Assembly: GCA_945637225.1 (NCBI GenBank)
Contig: CALZDE010000041.1
Location: 1-12,336 of the forward strand
Source of the DNA: an uncultured Selenomonadaceae bacterium
GTDB lineage: Bacteria > Bacillota > Negativicutes > Selenomonadales > Selenomonadaceae
Direction of reading: 5' to 3'
DNA length: 12,336 bases
Below are positions 1 to 6,947 of this stretch, one piece after another. The position numbers and the translations under genes are program-made. The first letter of the stretch is position 1; each line of letters begins with the position of its first letter. The notes beneath the pieces are model-generated. The model worked only from the letters and a program-made list of their open reading frames with translations. It was not told the DNA's origin and made no database searches.

Positions 1-966
1 CATCACGAGCATAGGAAGCTTGCGGATGTAATGGAAATCATTAATAAGGCAGATATTTCAGATAATGCCCGTAATATTGCAACGAGGATTTTCACTATTT
101 TGGGTGAGGCAGAAGCTAAGGCTCATGGCAGTACACTTCAGGAGGTGCATTTCCATGAGGTAGGGGCAGTGGATTCCATAGTAGATATTCTCACAATTGC
201 CATTTGTGTTGATGATTTGGGCGTGGAAGATATTGTGGTACGCAATCTCACTGATGGTACGGGTACTATACGCTGTCAGCATGGCATTATGCCTGTTCCA
301 GTGCCAGCAGTAGCAAATATCGTCAGTCAGCAGAAGCTTCAGCTTCATATTTCTGATGTGCAGGGTGAACTGCTGACACCTACAGGTGCGGCTTCTGTAG
401 CGGCATTAAAGACATCAGGCATACTTCCAGAGAATTACATGATTGAGAAGATTGGTATCGGTGCAGGCAAGAGAAGTTACAGTGTACCAAGTATTTTGCG
501 TGTAATGCTTCTTGATGTGGCAGAGGAAGAAATACAGGATTCTATCATCAAGCTGGAAACTAATATTGATGACAGTACAGGCGAAAACCTCGGCTATGTC
601 ATGGGGCTTCTGATGGAAGCTGGAGCAAAGGATGTATACTATACACCAATTTTTATGAAAAAAAATCGTCCTGCTTACCTATTAAATGTGATTTGCAAAG
701 AGGAAAATCGCATTTCTTTGGAGAATATATTATTTAGAGAGACTACTACCATTGGTATCAGACGCACAGAATATAAGCGTACAGTACTTGAAAGGGAGAC
801 GGCGTTAGTAGGTACTGAATGGGGTCATTTCAAGGTGAAGGTATGCACCTTGCCAACAGGGGAAATTAAGTGTTATCCTGAATATGAAAGTGTAAAGGAA
901 ATGTGTCAGAAGTCTGGCAAAAATTTCCAGGAATGCTACTTACATTTGCAGGGTATACTTTCTTAA
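1..966 (+). CDS. larC: LarC, nickel-pincer cofactor nickel insertion protein (5' partial)
   Basis: LarC family (formerly DUF111), the CTP-dependent enzyme that inserts nickel into the pyridinium-bisthiocarboxylate mononucleotide cofactor of lactate racemase and related enzymes. The reading frame is open from base 1, beginning with a His-rich run (HHEH) that fits the metal-binding His-rich part of the family, so the true start lies upstream. The ATG at 31 is internal. Family hallmarks visible are EVHFHEVGAVDSIVDI, GTGTIRCQHGIMPVPVPA and GELLTPTGAA in the first half. The C-terminal half (LETNIDDSTGE, FMKKNRPAY) is the part corresponding to LarC2 in Lactiplantibacillus plantarum, where LarC1 and LarC2 are joined by programmed frameshifting. 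Here the two parts are continuous in one frame. No larA, larB or larE is visible. The next gene follows after 36 bases with no terminator, so co-transcription is likely. Confidence 0.93.
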   Translation, partial: HHEHRKLADVMEIINKADISDNARNIATRIFTILGEAEAKAHGSTLQEVHFHEVGAVDSIVDILTIAICVDDLGVEDIVVRNLTDGTGTIRCQHGIMPVPVPAVANIVSQQKLQLHISDVQGELLTPTGAASVAALKTSGILPENYMIEKIGIGAGKRSYSVPSILRVMLLDVAEEEIQDSIIKLETNIDDSTGENLGYVMGLLMEAGAKDVYYTPIFMKKNRPAYLLNVICKEENRISLENILFRETTTIGIRRTEYKRTVLERETALVGTEWGHFKVKVCTLPTGEIKCYPEYESVKEMCQKSGKNFQECYLHLQGILS

Positions 967-1002
967 AAACTAGGGTAATCAATTTAGAGGAGGAGTTTTG
1001 AA

Positions 1003-1431
1003 ATGGTTGAAAAGCAGTTAATTGCTAACAATCCTTACATCCATGCACGTCCAACATCCGTTATTGTCAACGAGGCTGCAAAGTTCAAGGGGAGAATCTT
1101 TTTGACTGATGGTGCTGAAGAAGTCGATGCTAAGAGCATGCTGGGAATGATAAGCTTCCTGGGCCATCCAAACCATGAGAATATTTCTGTCAAGGCTGAT
1201 GGCAGTGATGCTCTTGAGGCTGTACAGGCAATAGAGAAGGCATATAATGCGGCATGCATTTCTCAGCTTGAAGCAGAGCTGTCTTCTATTAAAAATTCAT
1301 TATTGCCAGATGCAGATCCAGACAAGGTAGAGAGTGTAAGAACATATCTCAAGAAGAGCTACAAGTCTGATACATTTGCAGGTATTATTGAGGAAATTAA
1401 CGAGAAATATCGTGTTTTCACTAATGCATAA
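1003..1431 (+). CDS. HPr-like phosphocarrier domain protein with C-terminal extension
   Basis: Residues about 1-88 match the HPr fold of the PTS phosphotransfer system. IHARPT carries the candidate phospho-accepting His14, and VDAKSMLGM carries Ser45 at the position of the regulatory serine phosphorylated by HPr kinase in Firmicutes. ADGSDALEAVQAIE matches the C-terminal helix region. Ordinary HPr ends near 85-90 residues; this protein is 142 residues, with about 54 extra, largely charged and probably helical residues that I do not recognise. The start is supported by a GAGGAGG ribosome binding site about 9 bases upstream of ATG 1003. It follows larC closely and is followed by an intrinsic terminator. 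It could be the general HPr or a dedicated HPr paralogue with a regulatory role; the sequence does not decide this. Confidence 0.82.
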   Translation: MVEKQLIANNPYIHARPTSVIVNEAAKFKGRIFLTDGAEEVDAKSMLGMISFLGHPNHENISVKADGSDALEAVQAIEKAYNAACISQLEAELSSIKNSLLPDADPDKVESVRTYLKKSYKSDTFAGIIEEINEKYRVFTNA

Positions 1432-1451
1432 AGAATAAATCATGTGCTGAG

Positions 1452-1481
1452 AAGACCGTTTCATTATGAGGCGGTCTTTTT
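1452..1481 (+). terminator. Rho-independent terminator after the HPr-like gene
   Basis: A 12-bp stem (AAGACCGTTTCA against TGAGGCGGTCTT, with two G-T wobbles) closes a 3-base loop and runs into a T tract. It lies 20 bases after the HPr-like stop codon and separates this unit from the dapF operon. Confidence 0.9.
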
Positions 1482-1532
1482 GAATGTGAAAATTATCGGA
1501 AGTTAAAGTGTGAACATATTTTTGAAAAATAC

Positions 1533-1569
1533 TTGCATATATTGAAGAAACATAGTAAAATAATATAAA
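1533..1569 (+). promoter_or_regulatory. Probable sigma-A promoter of the dapF-coaBC operon
   Basis: TTGCAT at 1533-1538 and TAAAAT at 1556-1561 are separated by 17 bases, close to the sigma-70/sigma-A consensus. An overlapping alternative is TTGAAG at 1542-1547 with TATAAA at 1564-1569, 16-base spacing. Both lie between the upstream terminator and dapF. Transcription would start near 1568-1577, close to the leader inverted repeat. Confidence 0.6.
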
Positions 1570-1573
1570 TGTA

Positions 1574-1611
1574 GTGTCTTTGAAATCAAGTAGGATTTGT
1601 AATAAAGACAC
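1574..1611 (+). promoter_or_regulatory. Inverted repeat in the dapF leader (hairpin or operator)
   Basis: GTGTCTTT at 1574-1581 is perfectly complementary to AAAGACAC at 1604-1611. Inside it a second 5-bp stem can form (AAATC 1583-1587 with GATTT 1594-1598, 6-base loop). There is no T tract after it, so it does not look like a simple terminator. It could be an RNA leader hairpin at the very 5' end of the operon transcript or a repressor operator. It matches no riboswitch class that I recognise. Confidence 0.45.
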
Positions 1612-1637
1612 CTTTAGTATATCGTGAGGTGAATATT

Positions 1638-2498
1638 TTGGGTAAGCTGATTAAATTTCCTTTTACCAAGTGGCAGGGCTGTGGCAATGATTTTGTCATG
1701 ATTGACGGCTTTGCTAATGCTATTGCTGAGGAGGATTATGCTGCTGTGTCTAAGGCTGCCTGTGACCGTCATTATGGCATTGGTGCTGACGGTATCATTC
1801 TTCTGCTTCCTTCTGATAAGGCTGATATCCGCATGAGGATTATCAATGCTGACGGCAGTGAGGCTGAGATGTGCGGTAACGGTATCCGCTGTTTTGCGGC
1901 TTTAGCATACAATCTCGGCATGGTGAAGGAAACTGAATTTACCGTAGAAACTGGTGCAGGTATTCTTGTTCCTCGCATGGAGAAAACTGGCAGGAAATCT
2001 CAGGTTCGTGTTGATATGGGAGAGCCAGTTTTAGAGGGTGATAATATTCCAGTAGCTGGCTTTGGCATGAACAGGGTTATTTCTGAGGATATTACCGTTA
2101 AGGACAAGACCTTTAAGATGACCTGTGTTTCTATGGGCAACCCTCATTGTGTTACCTTTGTTGATGATGCAGAGAAATTCCCTATCTATGAATACGGCCC
2201 TCTTTTTGAGAAGCATGAGAAATTTCCTCGCAAGGTAAATGCAGAATTTGTAGAGGTTATTGACCGTCAGCATATCCGTATGCGTGTATGGGAGCGTGGT
2301 GCGGCAGTTACTTTAGCTTGCGGTACTGGTTCTTGTGCTACTCTTACAGCAGCAGTTCTCAATGGCCTTGCTGACCGTAAAGCAGAAATTCAGCTTGATG
2401 GCGGTAAGCTGACAGTTGAGTGGGCTGAGAATAATCACCTCTTTATGACTGGTCCAGCAGAGGAAGTTTACTCCGGTGAATATGAGGTGGAAATATGA
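1638..2498 (+). CDS. dapF: Diaminopimelate epimerase
   Basis: Converts LL- to meso-diaminopimelate, feeding lysine and peptidoglycan synthesis in the cytoplasm. It has the two catalytic cysteine motifs of the cofactor-independent racemase family: CGNGIRC (Cys79 in this numbering) and ACGTGSC (about Cys228). The N-terminal GCGNDFVMID and the GIGADGI motif are also present. Full length for the family (286 residues). I place the start at TTG 1638 because GAGGTG at 1626-1631 is a good ribosome binding site 6 bases upstream. The in-frame GTG at 1629 would add three residues but lies inside that site. First gene of the operon; its stop overlaps the start of yicC by four bases (ATGA). Confidence 0.96.
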   Translation: MGKLIKFPFTKWQGCGNDFVMIDGFANAIAEEDYAAVSKAACDRHYGIGADGIILLLPSDKADIRMRIINADGSEAEMCGNGIRCFAALAYNLGMVKETEFTVETGAGILVPRMEKTGRKSQVRVDMGEPVLEGDNIPVAGFGMNRVISEDITVKDKTFKMTCVSMGNPHCVTFVDDAEKFPIYEYGPLFEKHEKFPRKVNAEFVEVIDRQHIRMRVWERGAAVTLACGTGSCATLTAAVLNGLADRKAEIQLDGGKLTVEWAENNHLFMTGPAEEVYSGEYEVEI

Positions 2499-3373
2499 TT
2501 AAGAGCATGACCGGCTTTGGTGCTGGTGATTGTGAGAATGAAGAATTTAAGGTTCATGTTGAGCTGAAATCTGTTAATCAGCGTTATTTGGAGACTAATC
2601 TCCACATGCATTACAGCCTGGCTCTGTTTGAGAATGATATTGTCAAGACGATAAAGGAATTTTTATCCCGTGGCAAGATTGACGTCAACGTTTCTTTTCA
2701 GGATAAGCGTGATTCCAATGTCGTTATCAATGTAGACAAGGGACTGGCTAGAGCGTATTATGACGCTTTGAAGGAAATCAGCGATGAGCTTGGTATGCCT
2801 GTTGTCAGCAGTCCAACGGTGATTGCTTCCTATCCTGATGTTATGAAGGTAGATCAGGAAGCTGCAAATCTTGAAGCAGGCCGTGATGTACTGCTCAGTG
2901 CTTTGGAAATGGCATTGAAAAATCTTGTTGATATGCGTATTGCTGAGGGTCAGAACATTGAGTCCGACCTGCTGTCACGTATTGATACATTGCAGGAATA
3001 TGCAGACCGACTGGAGGTATTGGCACCTCAGCTTGTGGAGCAGTATCGTCAGCGTCTGGATAAGGTTATGGCTGAGATTTTGCCAAAGAGTGATGTTGAT
3101 GAAAACCGTATCATTCAGGAAGTTGGCATGTATGCAGACCGCATTAATTATACTGAGGAAATAGTACGCCTGCGCAGTCATTTTGACCAGCTGAATGCTC
3201 TGCTGGCTTCAGATAAGCCTGTAGGCCGTAAGATTGATTTCTTAATTCAGGAAATGAACCGTGAGGTCAATACTGTTGCTTCTAAGGCTAATTCTGCTGG
3301 AGCTTCTCAGCTTGTGGTTGATGCAAAGGCTGAAATTGAGAAGGTTCGCGAACAGATTCAGAATATAGAGTAA
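2495..3373 (+). CDS. yicC: YicC family endoribonuclease
   Basis: Full-length YicC/YloC family protein (292 residues). The N-terminus MIKSMTGFGAGD matches the usual family signature, and the C-terminal DUF1732 part contains GRKIDFLIQEMNRE, SKANSAGASQLVVD and AEIEKVREQIQNIE. Members are cytoplasmic endoribonucleases; E. coli YicC has been linked to sRNA decay. Translation is coupled to dapF by a four-base overlap, with a GAGGTGG ribosome binding site in the end of dapF. Its position just upstream of remA and gmk is common in Firmicutes. Specific RNA targets cannot be inferred. Confidence 0.95.
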   Translation: MIKSMTGFGAGDCENEEFKVHVELKSVNQRYLETNLHMHYSLALFENDIVKTIKEFLSRGKIDVNVSFQDKRDSNVVINVDKGLARAYYDALKEISDELGMPVVSSPTVIASYPDVMKVDQEAANLEAGRDVLLSALEMALKNLVDMRIAEGQNIESDLLSRIDTLQEYADRLEVLAPQLVEQYRQRLDKVMAEILPKSDVDENRIIQEVGMYADRINYTEEIVRLRSHFDQLNALLASDKPVGRKIDFLIQEMNREVNTVASKANSAGASQLVVDAKAEIEKVREQIQNIE

Positions 3374-3383
3374 GGCAGTTCTT

Positions 3384-3662
3384 ATGGATGTAAAAATGAT
3401 AAATGTCGGCTATGGAAATTTGGTAGCGGTTAACAGGATAGTTGCAATCGTGGCTCCTGAATCAGCACCTATCAAACGATTAGTGCAGGACGCGAAAGAA
3501 AATTATAAGCTGATTGATGCTACCTATGGCAGAAAGAAGCGAGCTGTTATTGTTACCGACAGTGGCTATGTGCTTTTGACCTCTGTTCAGCCGGAAACTA
3601 TATACAGAAGGCTTAATGGAAGCAAGCTTGAAGATGATTTATATGACGATTTAGAAGAATAA
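3384..3662 (+). CDS. remA: RemA-like DUF370 regulatory protein
   Basis: Small protein of the RemA/DUF370 family, known in Bacillus subtilis as a DNA-binding activator of biofilm matrix and osmoprotection genes. The family core is clear: NVGYGN, AVNRIVAIVAPESAPIKRL, LIDATYGRKKRAVIVTDSGY and SVQPETIYRRL. It sits between yicC and gmk, the usual position. A second in-frame ATG at 3396 would give MINVGYGN, closer to the typical family N-terminus. ATG 3384 has a weak AAGG upstream, so the start is uncertain by four residues. The C-terminal acidic tail (LEDDLYDDLEE) is somewhat longer than I expect. Its role here is unknown. Confidence 0.9.
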   Translation: MDVKMINVGYGNLVAVNRIVAIVAPESAPIKRLVQDAKENYKLIDATYGRKKRAVIVTDSGYVLLTSVQPETIYRRLNGSKLEDDLYDDLEE

Positions 3663-3676
3663 AAGGAATGACAAGG

Positions 3677-4279
3677 ATGAGTAAAGGTCTTTTAATTGTA
3701 GTATCAGGTCCATCCGGTACTGGCAAGGGTACGGTTTGTGATGCATGGCGTAAGATTGCCAAAAATCTTGGTTATTCTGTATCTGCTACTACTCGTCAGC
3801 CACGTGCTGGTGAAGTGGATGGTGTAAATTATTATTTCCATACAAAGGAAGAATTTGAGAAAATGATTGCCAATGATGAGCTTTTGGAATGGGCTGAGGT
3901 TTATGGCAATTACTATGGTACACCACTGAAAAAAATTCAGGAAAAGCTGGCAGCTGGTGAGGATATTCTTTTGGAGATTGATACTCAGGGTGCCATGAAG
4001 GTAAAGGCTAAAGTACCAGAGGGACTGTTCATTTATCTGATTCCGCCATCTTTGGCAGAATTGGAGAAGCGTATCCGTGGCAGAGGTTCTGAGACAGAAG
4101 AATCCTTGGCTAGACGATTAGGTGCAGCCCGTGAGGAAATAGAGATTGGCAAGCAGTACGGCTATGTAGTGGTGAATGATGAGGTAGAAAATGCCGTTGC
4201 CACCATTGAATCAATACGTATTGCTGAGCACTGTGCTGTTTCCCGCAACATTGATGTGTTAGATGAATTAAAAAAGTGA
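3677..4279 (+). CDS. gmk: Guanylate kinase
   Basis: Phosphorylates GMP to GDP with ATP, an essential step in guanine nucleotide supply. The P-loop GPSGTGKGT is at residues 11-19. The GMP-binding segment SATTRQPRAGEVDGVNYYF follows, and the lid and C-terminal part (RIRGRGSETEESLARRL, VVNDEVENA) are typical. The 200-residue length is normal. I choose ATG 3677 because AAGGA at 3663-3667 is then 9 bases upstream. The in-frame ATG 3668 abuts that site and is an unlikely initiator. It is followed by rpoZ after 21 bases; gmk-rpoZ linkage is widely conserved. Confidence 0.96.
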   Translation: MSKGLLIVVSGPSGTGKGTVCDAWRKIAKNLGYSVSATTRQPRAGEVDGVNYYFHTKEEFEKMIANDELLEWAEVYGNYYGTPLKKIQEKLAAGEDILLEIDTQGAMKVKAKVPEGLFIYLIPPSLAELEKRIRGRGSETEESLARRLGAAREEIEIGKQYGYVVVNDEVENAVATIESIRIAEHCAVSRNIDVLDELKK

Positions 4280-4300
4280 TTTTGAGAGGAGAAATTTTTA

Positions 4301-4540
4301 ATGAGCGTAAACAATCCTTTTAATATGAATATCGTAACCCCTTCCTTAGATGAGCTTATGCCAAAGGTTGACAGCCGTTATACTTTGGTTACCTTAGCAG
4401 CAAAGCGTACCCGTCAGATGCTTGACGAAGACCGCCCTGTTACTGCAGAGCGCCGTTCCACTAAGGACGTTACCAACGCTATGGAAGAAATTTTTGAGGA
4501 TAAGATTACTTACGAGCGCACTAGGCTGAGTATCAAATAA
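4301..4540 (+). CDS. rpoZ: DNA-directed RNA polymerase omega subunit
   Basis: A 79-residue omega subunit that helps assemble and stabilise RNA polymerase. The signature region is VDSRYTLVTLAAKRTRQM, followed by KDVTNAMEEIFEDKITYE. An AGGAG ribosome binding site at 4287-4291 lies 9 bases before the ATG. It lies between gmk and coaBC as in many Firmicutes. The stop TAA shares its last base with the ATG of coaBC, so translation of the two is probably coupled. Confidence 0.95.
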   Translation: MSVNNPFNMNIVTPSLDELMPKVDSRYTLVTLAAKRTRQMLDEDRPVTAERRSTKDVTNAMEEIFEDKITYERTRLSIK

Positions 4541-5736
4541 TGGCTATGCTGAAAGATAAAAAAATAGTTCTTGGGGTGACTGGCGGTATTGCTGCTTACA
4601 AGGCTGTAGAGGTTGCCAGCCGTCTCAGAAAAGCTGGTGCAGAGGTCCATGTTATCATGACCAAGGGCGCCACCAATTTCGTGACCGAGCTGACTTTTAG
4701 GGAAATCAGCGGTAATCCTGTTACTACCACTATGTGGGGCGAGGTTACTCAGTGGAACGTAGAGCATATTGCCTTGGCAAATTTAGCTGATATGGTGCTT
4801 ATCGTACCTGCTACGGCTAATCTTATTGCAAAAGCGGCCTGTGGTATGGCTGATGACATGCTGACTACTACCCTTTTGGCGACGAAGGCACCTATTGTCT
4901 ATGCGCCTGCCATGAACAGCAATATGTATACCAATCCTCTTACACAGGAGAATATTTCCAAGCTGAATAATTTAGGCTGGAATATGATACCTCCTGCAAG
5001 TGGACATTTGGCATGCGGGATAAATGGCGTGGGAAGGCTTCCTGAGCCTGTGGACATTGTGGCTTTTGTAGAAAACTACTTTGCAAAGACCGCTTCTATG
5101 GCTGGCTTGAAGGTACTTGTTACTGCGGCAGGCACTTATGAGCCGATTGACCCTGTGCGCTATATTGGCAATCGTTCCAGCGGTAAAATGGGTTATGCTA
5201 TTGCAAGGGAAGCAAAGAAGCGTGGTGCAGAGGTAATTCTTGTTTCCGGGCCATCAGCCCTGACTCCGCCAGAAGGTGTGAGGACCATCAAAATAGAGTC
5301 TGCTTCAAGTATGCGTGAGGCTGTTTTGGCGGAATATCCTTCTGTGGATATCGTCATCAAGGCGGCGGCAGTTGCAGATTACCGTGTAAAGAATGTTTCT
5401 GACCACAAGATAAAGAAGAAGGATGAGGAATTAGTTCTTCATTTAGAAAAAAATCCTGATATCCTGAAGGAATTAGGTGAATTGAAGCAGAAGCAGACCT
5501 TAGTTGGCTTTGCGGCTGAGACTCAGAAGCTTATTGATTATGCCAAGGAGAAAATTCAGAAGAAAAATCTTGACATGATTATTGCGAATGATGTTTCTAA
5601 GCCGGGTGCTGGCTTTAATACCGATACTAATATCATCAAGATTATTACCAGAGATGGCAATATTGAGGAACTGCCTATGGCAAGCAAGGATTCCCTGGCA
5701 GGAGAAATATTAGACCGTGTAATGAAATTAAGATAA
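4540..5736 (+). CDS. coaBC: Bifunctional phosphopantothenoylcysteine synthetase/decarboxylase
   Basis: Two-domain coenzyme A enzyme. The N-terminal CoaC domain (about 1-185) is the FMN-dependent decarboxylase: GVTGGIAAYK, catalytic His76 in VEHIALA, the AMNSNM substrate motif with Asn126, and catalytic Cys159 in GHLACGINGVGRL. The C-terminal CoaB domain (about 188-398) is the CTP-dependent synthetase: VTAAGTYEPIDPVRYIGN, NRSSGKMG (Asn211), AAAVADYR and DHKIKKK with Lys290, then GFAAET and IANDVSKPGAGF. All key residues known from E. coli CoaBC are present. Length is normal (398). Last gene of the operon, directly followed by a terminator; priA, often next in Firmicutes, is not present here. 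Confidence 0.97.
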   Translation: MAMLKDKKIVLGVTGGIAAYKAVEVASRLRKAGAEVHVIMTKGATNFVTELTFREISGNPVTTTMWGEVTQWNVEHIALANLADMVLIVPATANLIAKAACGMADDMLTTTLLATKAPIVYAPAMNSNMYTNPLTQENISKLNNLGWNMIPPASGHLACGINGVGRLPEPVDIVAFVENYFAKTASMAGLKVLVTAAGTYEPIDPVRYIGNRSSGKMGYAIAREAKKRGAEVILVSGPSALTPPEGVRTIKIESASSMREAVLAEYPSVDIVIKAAAVADYRVKNVSDHKIKKKDEELVLHLEKNPDILKELGELKQKQTLVGFAAETQKLIDYAKEKIQKKNLDMIIANDVSKPGAGFNTDTNIIKIITRDGNIEELPMASKDSLAGEILDRVMKLR

Positions 5737-5752
5737 ATAAATATTTTGTGAT

Positions 5753-5778
5753 AAGACTGAGGGCAACCTCAGTTTTTT
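5753..5778 (+). terminator. Rho-independent terminator after coaBC
   Basis: The 7-bp stem ACTGAGG/CCTCAGT is closed by a GCAA tetraloop (GNRA type) and followed by six Ts. It starts about 17 bases after the coaBC stop codon and divides the housekeeping operon from the radical SAM operon. Confidence 0.92.
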
Positions 5779-5790
5779 CACGATTAGACA

Positions 5791-5819
5791 TTGTATACAT
5801 TATTCATAGTGTATATTAA
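5791..5819 (+). promoter_or_regulatory. Candidate promoter of the radical SAM (mqn-like) operon
   Basis: TTGTAT at 5791-5796 is followed after 17 bases by TATTAA (5814-5819), or after 15 bases by TATATT (5812-5817). It lies between the coaBC terminator and the first radical SAM gene. Immediately downstream the inverted repeat AGTGTA (5808-5813)/TACACT (5830-5835) overlaps the -10 region and could be an operator. The region is very AT-rich, so chance matches are possible. Confidence 0.45.
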
Positions 5820-5855
5820 TATTGATTAGTACACTTATTTTTAGGAGGGGCCATC

Positions 5856-6947
5856 TTGTTTACTAATGAAGAATACAAGGATATAGAGAACAAGATATTA
5901 AATGGGGAAAGACTCAGCAGGGAAGACGGTATTCGCCTTTTTCATTGTAAGGATATTGCCTGGCTGGGAGCGATGGCTGATTATGTGCGCAAGAAAAAAT
6001 GCGGAGATATAGTTTACTATAATGTGAACTGCCACGTAAATTTAACTAACATCTGCACCTCACGCTGTAAGTTTTGTGCTTTTGGCAGGGATGAGGATAT
6101 GCCGGGTGCTTATGCTATGACGGTAGAGCAGGCTAAGGACGTAGTGCGTGATGCTATGAAGGACCCTAATTTGGCAGGACTTCACGTAGTCAGCGGACTT
6201 CATCCAACATGGAGCTTTGATGATTATCTGAAAATTTTGCAGGATATTCACGATGAATTTCCTAATTTATATTTAAAGGGTTTTACAGGTGTAGAGATTA
6301 CCCATTTTTCTAAGATTTCCGGCCTCAGCATTAAGGAAGTGCTGGAGAAGCTGATGGGGGCAGGCTTGCAGGCTATTGCTGGCGGTGGTGCTGAAATTCT
6401 TTCCGACAGAATCCGCAACGAGCTTTGTCCTAACAAGGCAACTGCTGACCAGTGGCTGGAGGTAGCAAGAACGGCACACCTCATGGGCTTAAAGACAAAT
6501 GCTTCCATGCTTTACGGTCATATTGAAACCTTAGAGGAACGTGTTGACCATCTTTTAAAGCTTCGTGATTTGCAGGACGAGACTGGCGGTTTCCAGACAT
6601 TTATCTGTTTCCCATTTTTGCCAAAGAATACAGAATTAGGCAAGACTATAAAGCAGACAAGCATGTGGGATGACCTTCGTACAATGGCAATTTCAAGGCT
6701 TATGCTGGATAATTTCCAAAATATCAAGGCATATTGGGTAATGTTGACTGTTCCAGTTGCTCAGGTGGCTCTTGGCTTTGGTGCCAACGATATTGACGGT
6801 ACCATTCACAAGGAAACAATTCTTCACGATGCAGGAGCAACAAGCCCAACAGCCTTGCGTGAGGATACAATTATAGATATCATTAGGGAAGCGGGCAGGA
6901 TTCCTGCGGCCTGTGACTGTAATTTCAATATTTTGAGGAAGTTCTGA
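5856..6947 (+). CDS. MqnE-like radical SAM enzyme, diverged copy (aminofutalosine synthase family)
   Basis: Radical SAM protein of the MqnE/MqnC/CofH group, 363 residues. The 4Fe-4S cluster motif is CTSRCKFC (Cys67, Cys71, Cys74), preceded by YYNVNCHVNLTN. The MqnE-like body includes GLHVVSGLHP, KGFTGVEITHF and YGHIETLEERVDHLLKLRDLQDETGGFQ, then MLDNFQNIKAYWVML and ALGFGANDIDGTI. MqnE joins a radical formed from SAM to enolpyruvyl-benzoate, giving aminofutalosine in menaquinone synthesis. This copy departs from the usual pattern: AGGGAE replaces PGGGAE, a Cys stands in place of Arg in the NVNRH segment, and the end is PAACDCNF rather than PVERDT. The start is TTG 5856, supported by AGGAGGGG at 5843-5850, 5 bases upstream. 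Family assignment is firm; the exact substrate is not. Confidence 0.82.
   Translation: MFTNEEYKDIENKILNGERLSREDGIRLFHCKDIAWLGAMADYVRKKKCGDIVYYNVNCHVNLTNICTSRCKFCAFGRDEDMPGAYAMTVEQAKDVVRDAMKDPNLAGLHVVSGLHPTWSFDDYLKILQDIHDEFPNLYLKGFTGVEITHFSKISGLSIKEVLEKLMGAGLQAIAGGGAEILSDRIRNELCPNKATADQWLEVARTAHLMGLKTNASMLYGHIETLEERVDHLLKLRDLQDETGGFQTFICFPFLPKNTELGKTIKQTSMWDDLRTMAISRLMLDNFQNIKAYWVMLTVPVAQVALGFGANDIDGTIHKETILHDAGATSPTALREDTIIDIIREAGRIPAACDCNFNILRKF

Noticed and set aside
31..966. ATG at 31 as the true start of larC
   Set aside because: The frame is open upstream to base 1 with a LarC-like His-rich segment, and there is no ribosome binding site before 31.
1300..1611. Minus-strand open frame of 103 codons over the HPr-like gene end and the intergenic region
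   Set aside because: It overlaps the clear HPr-like gene and the terminator, has no recognisable domain, and its composition looks like a reverse-strand shadow.
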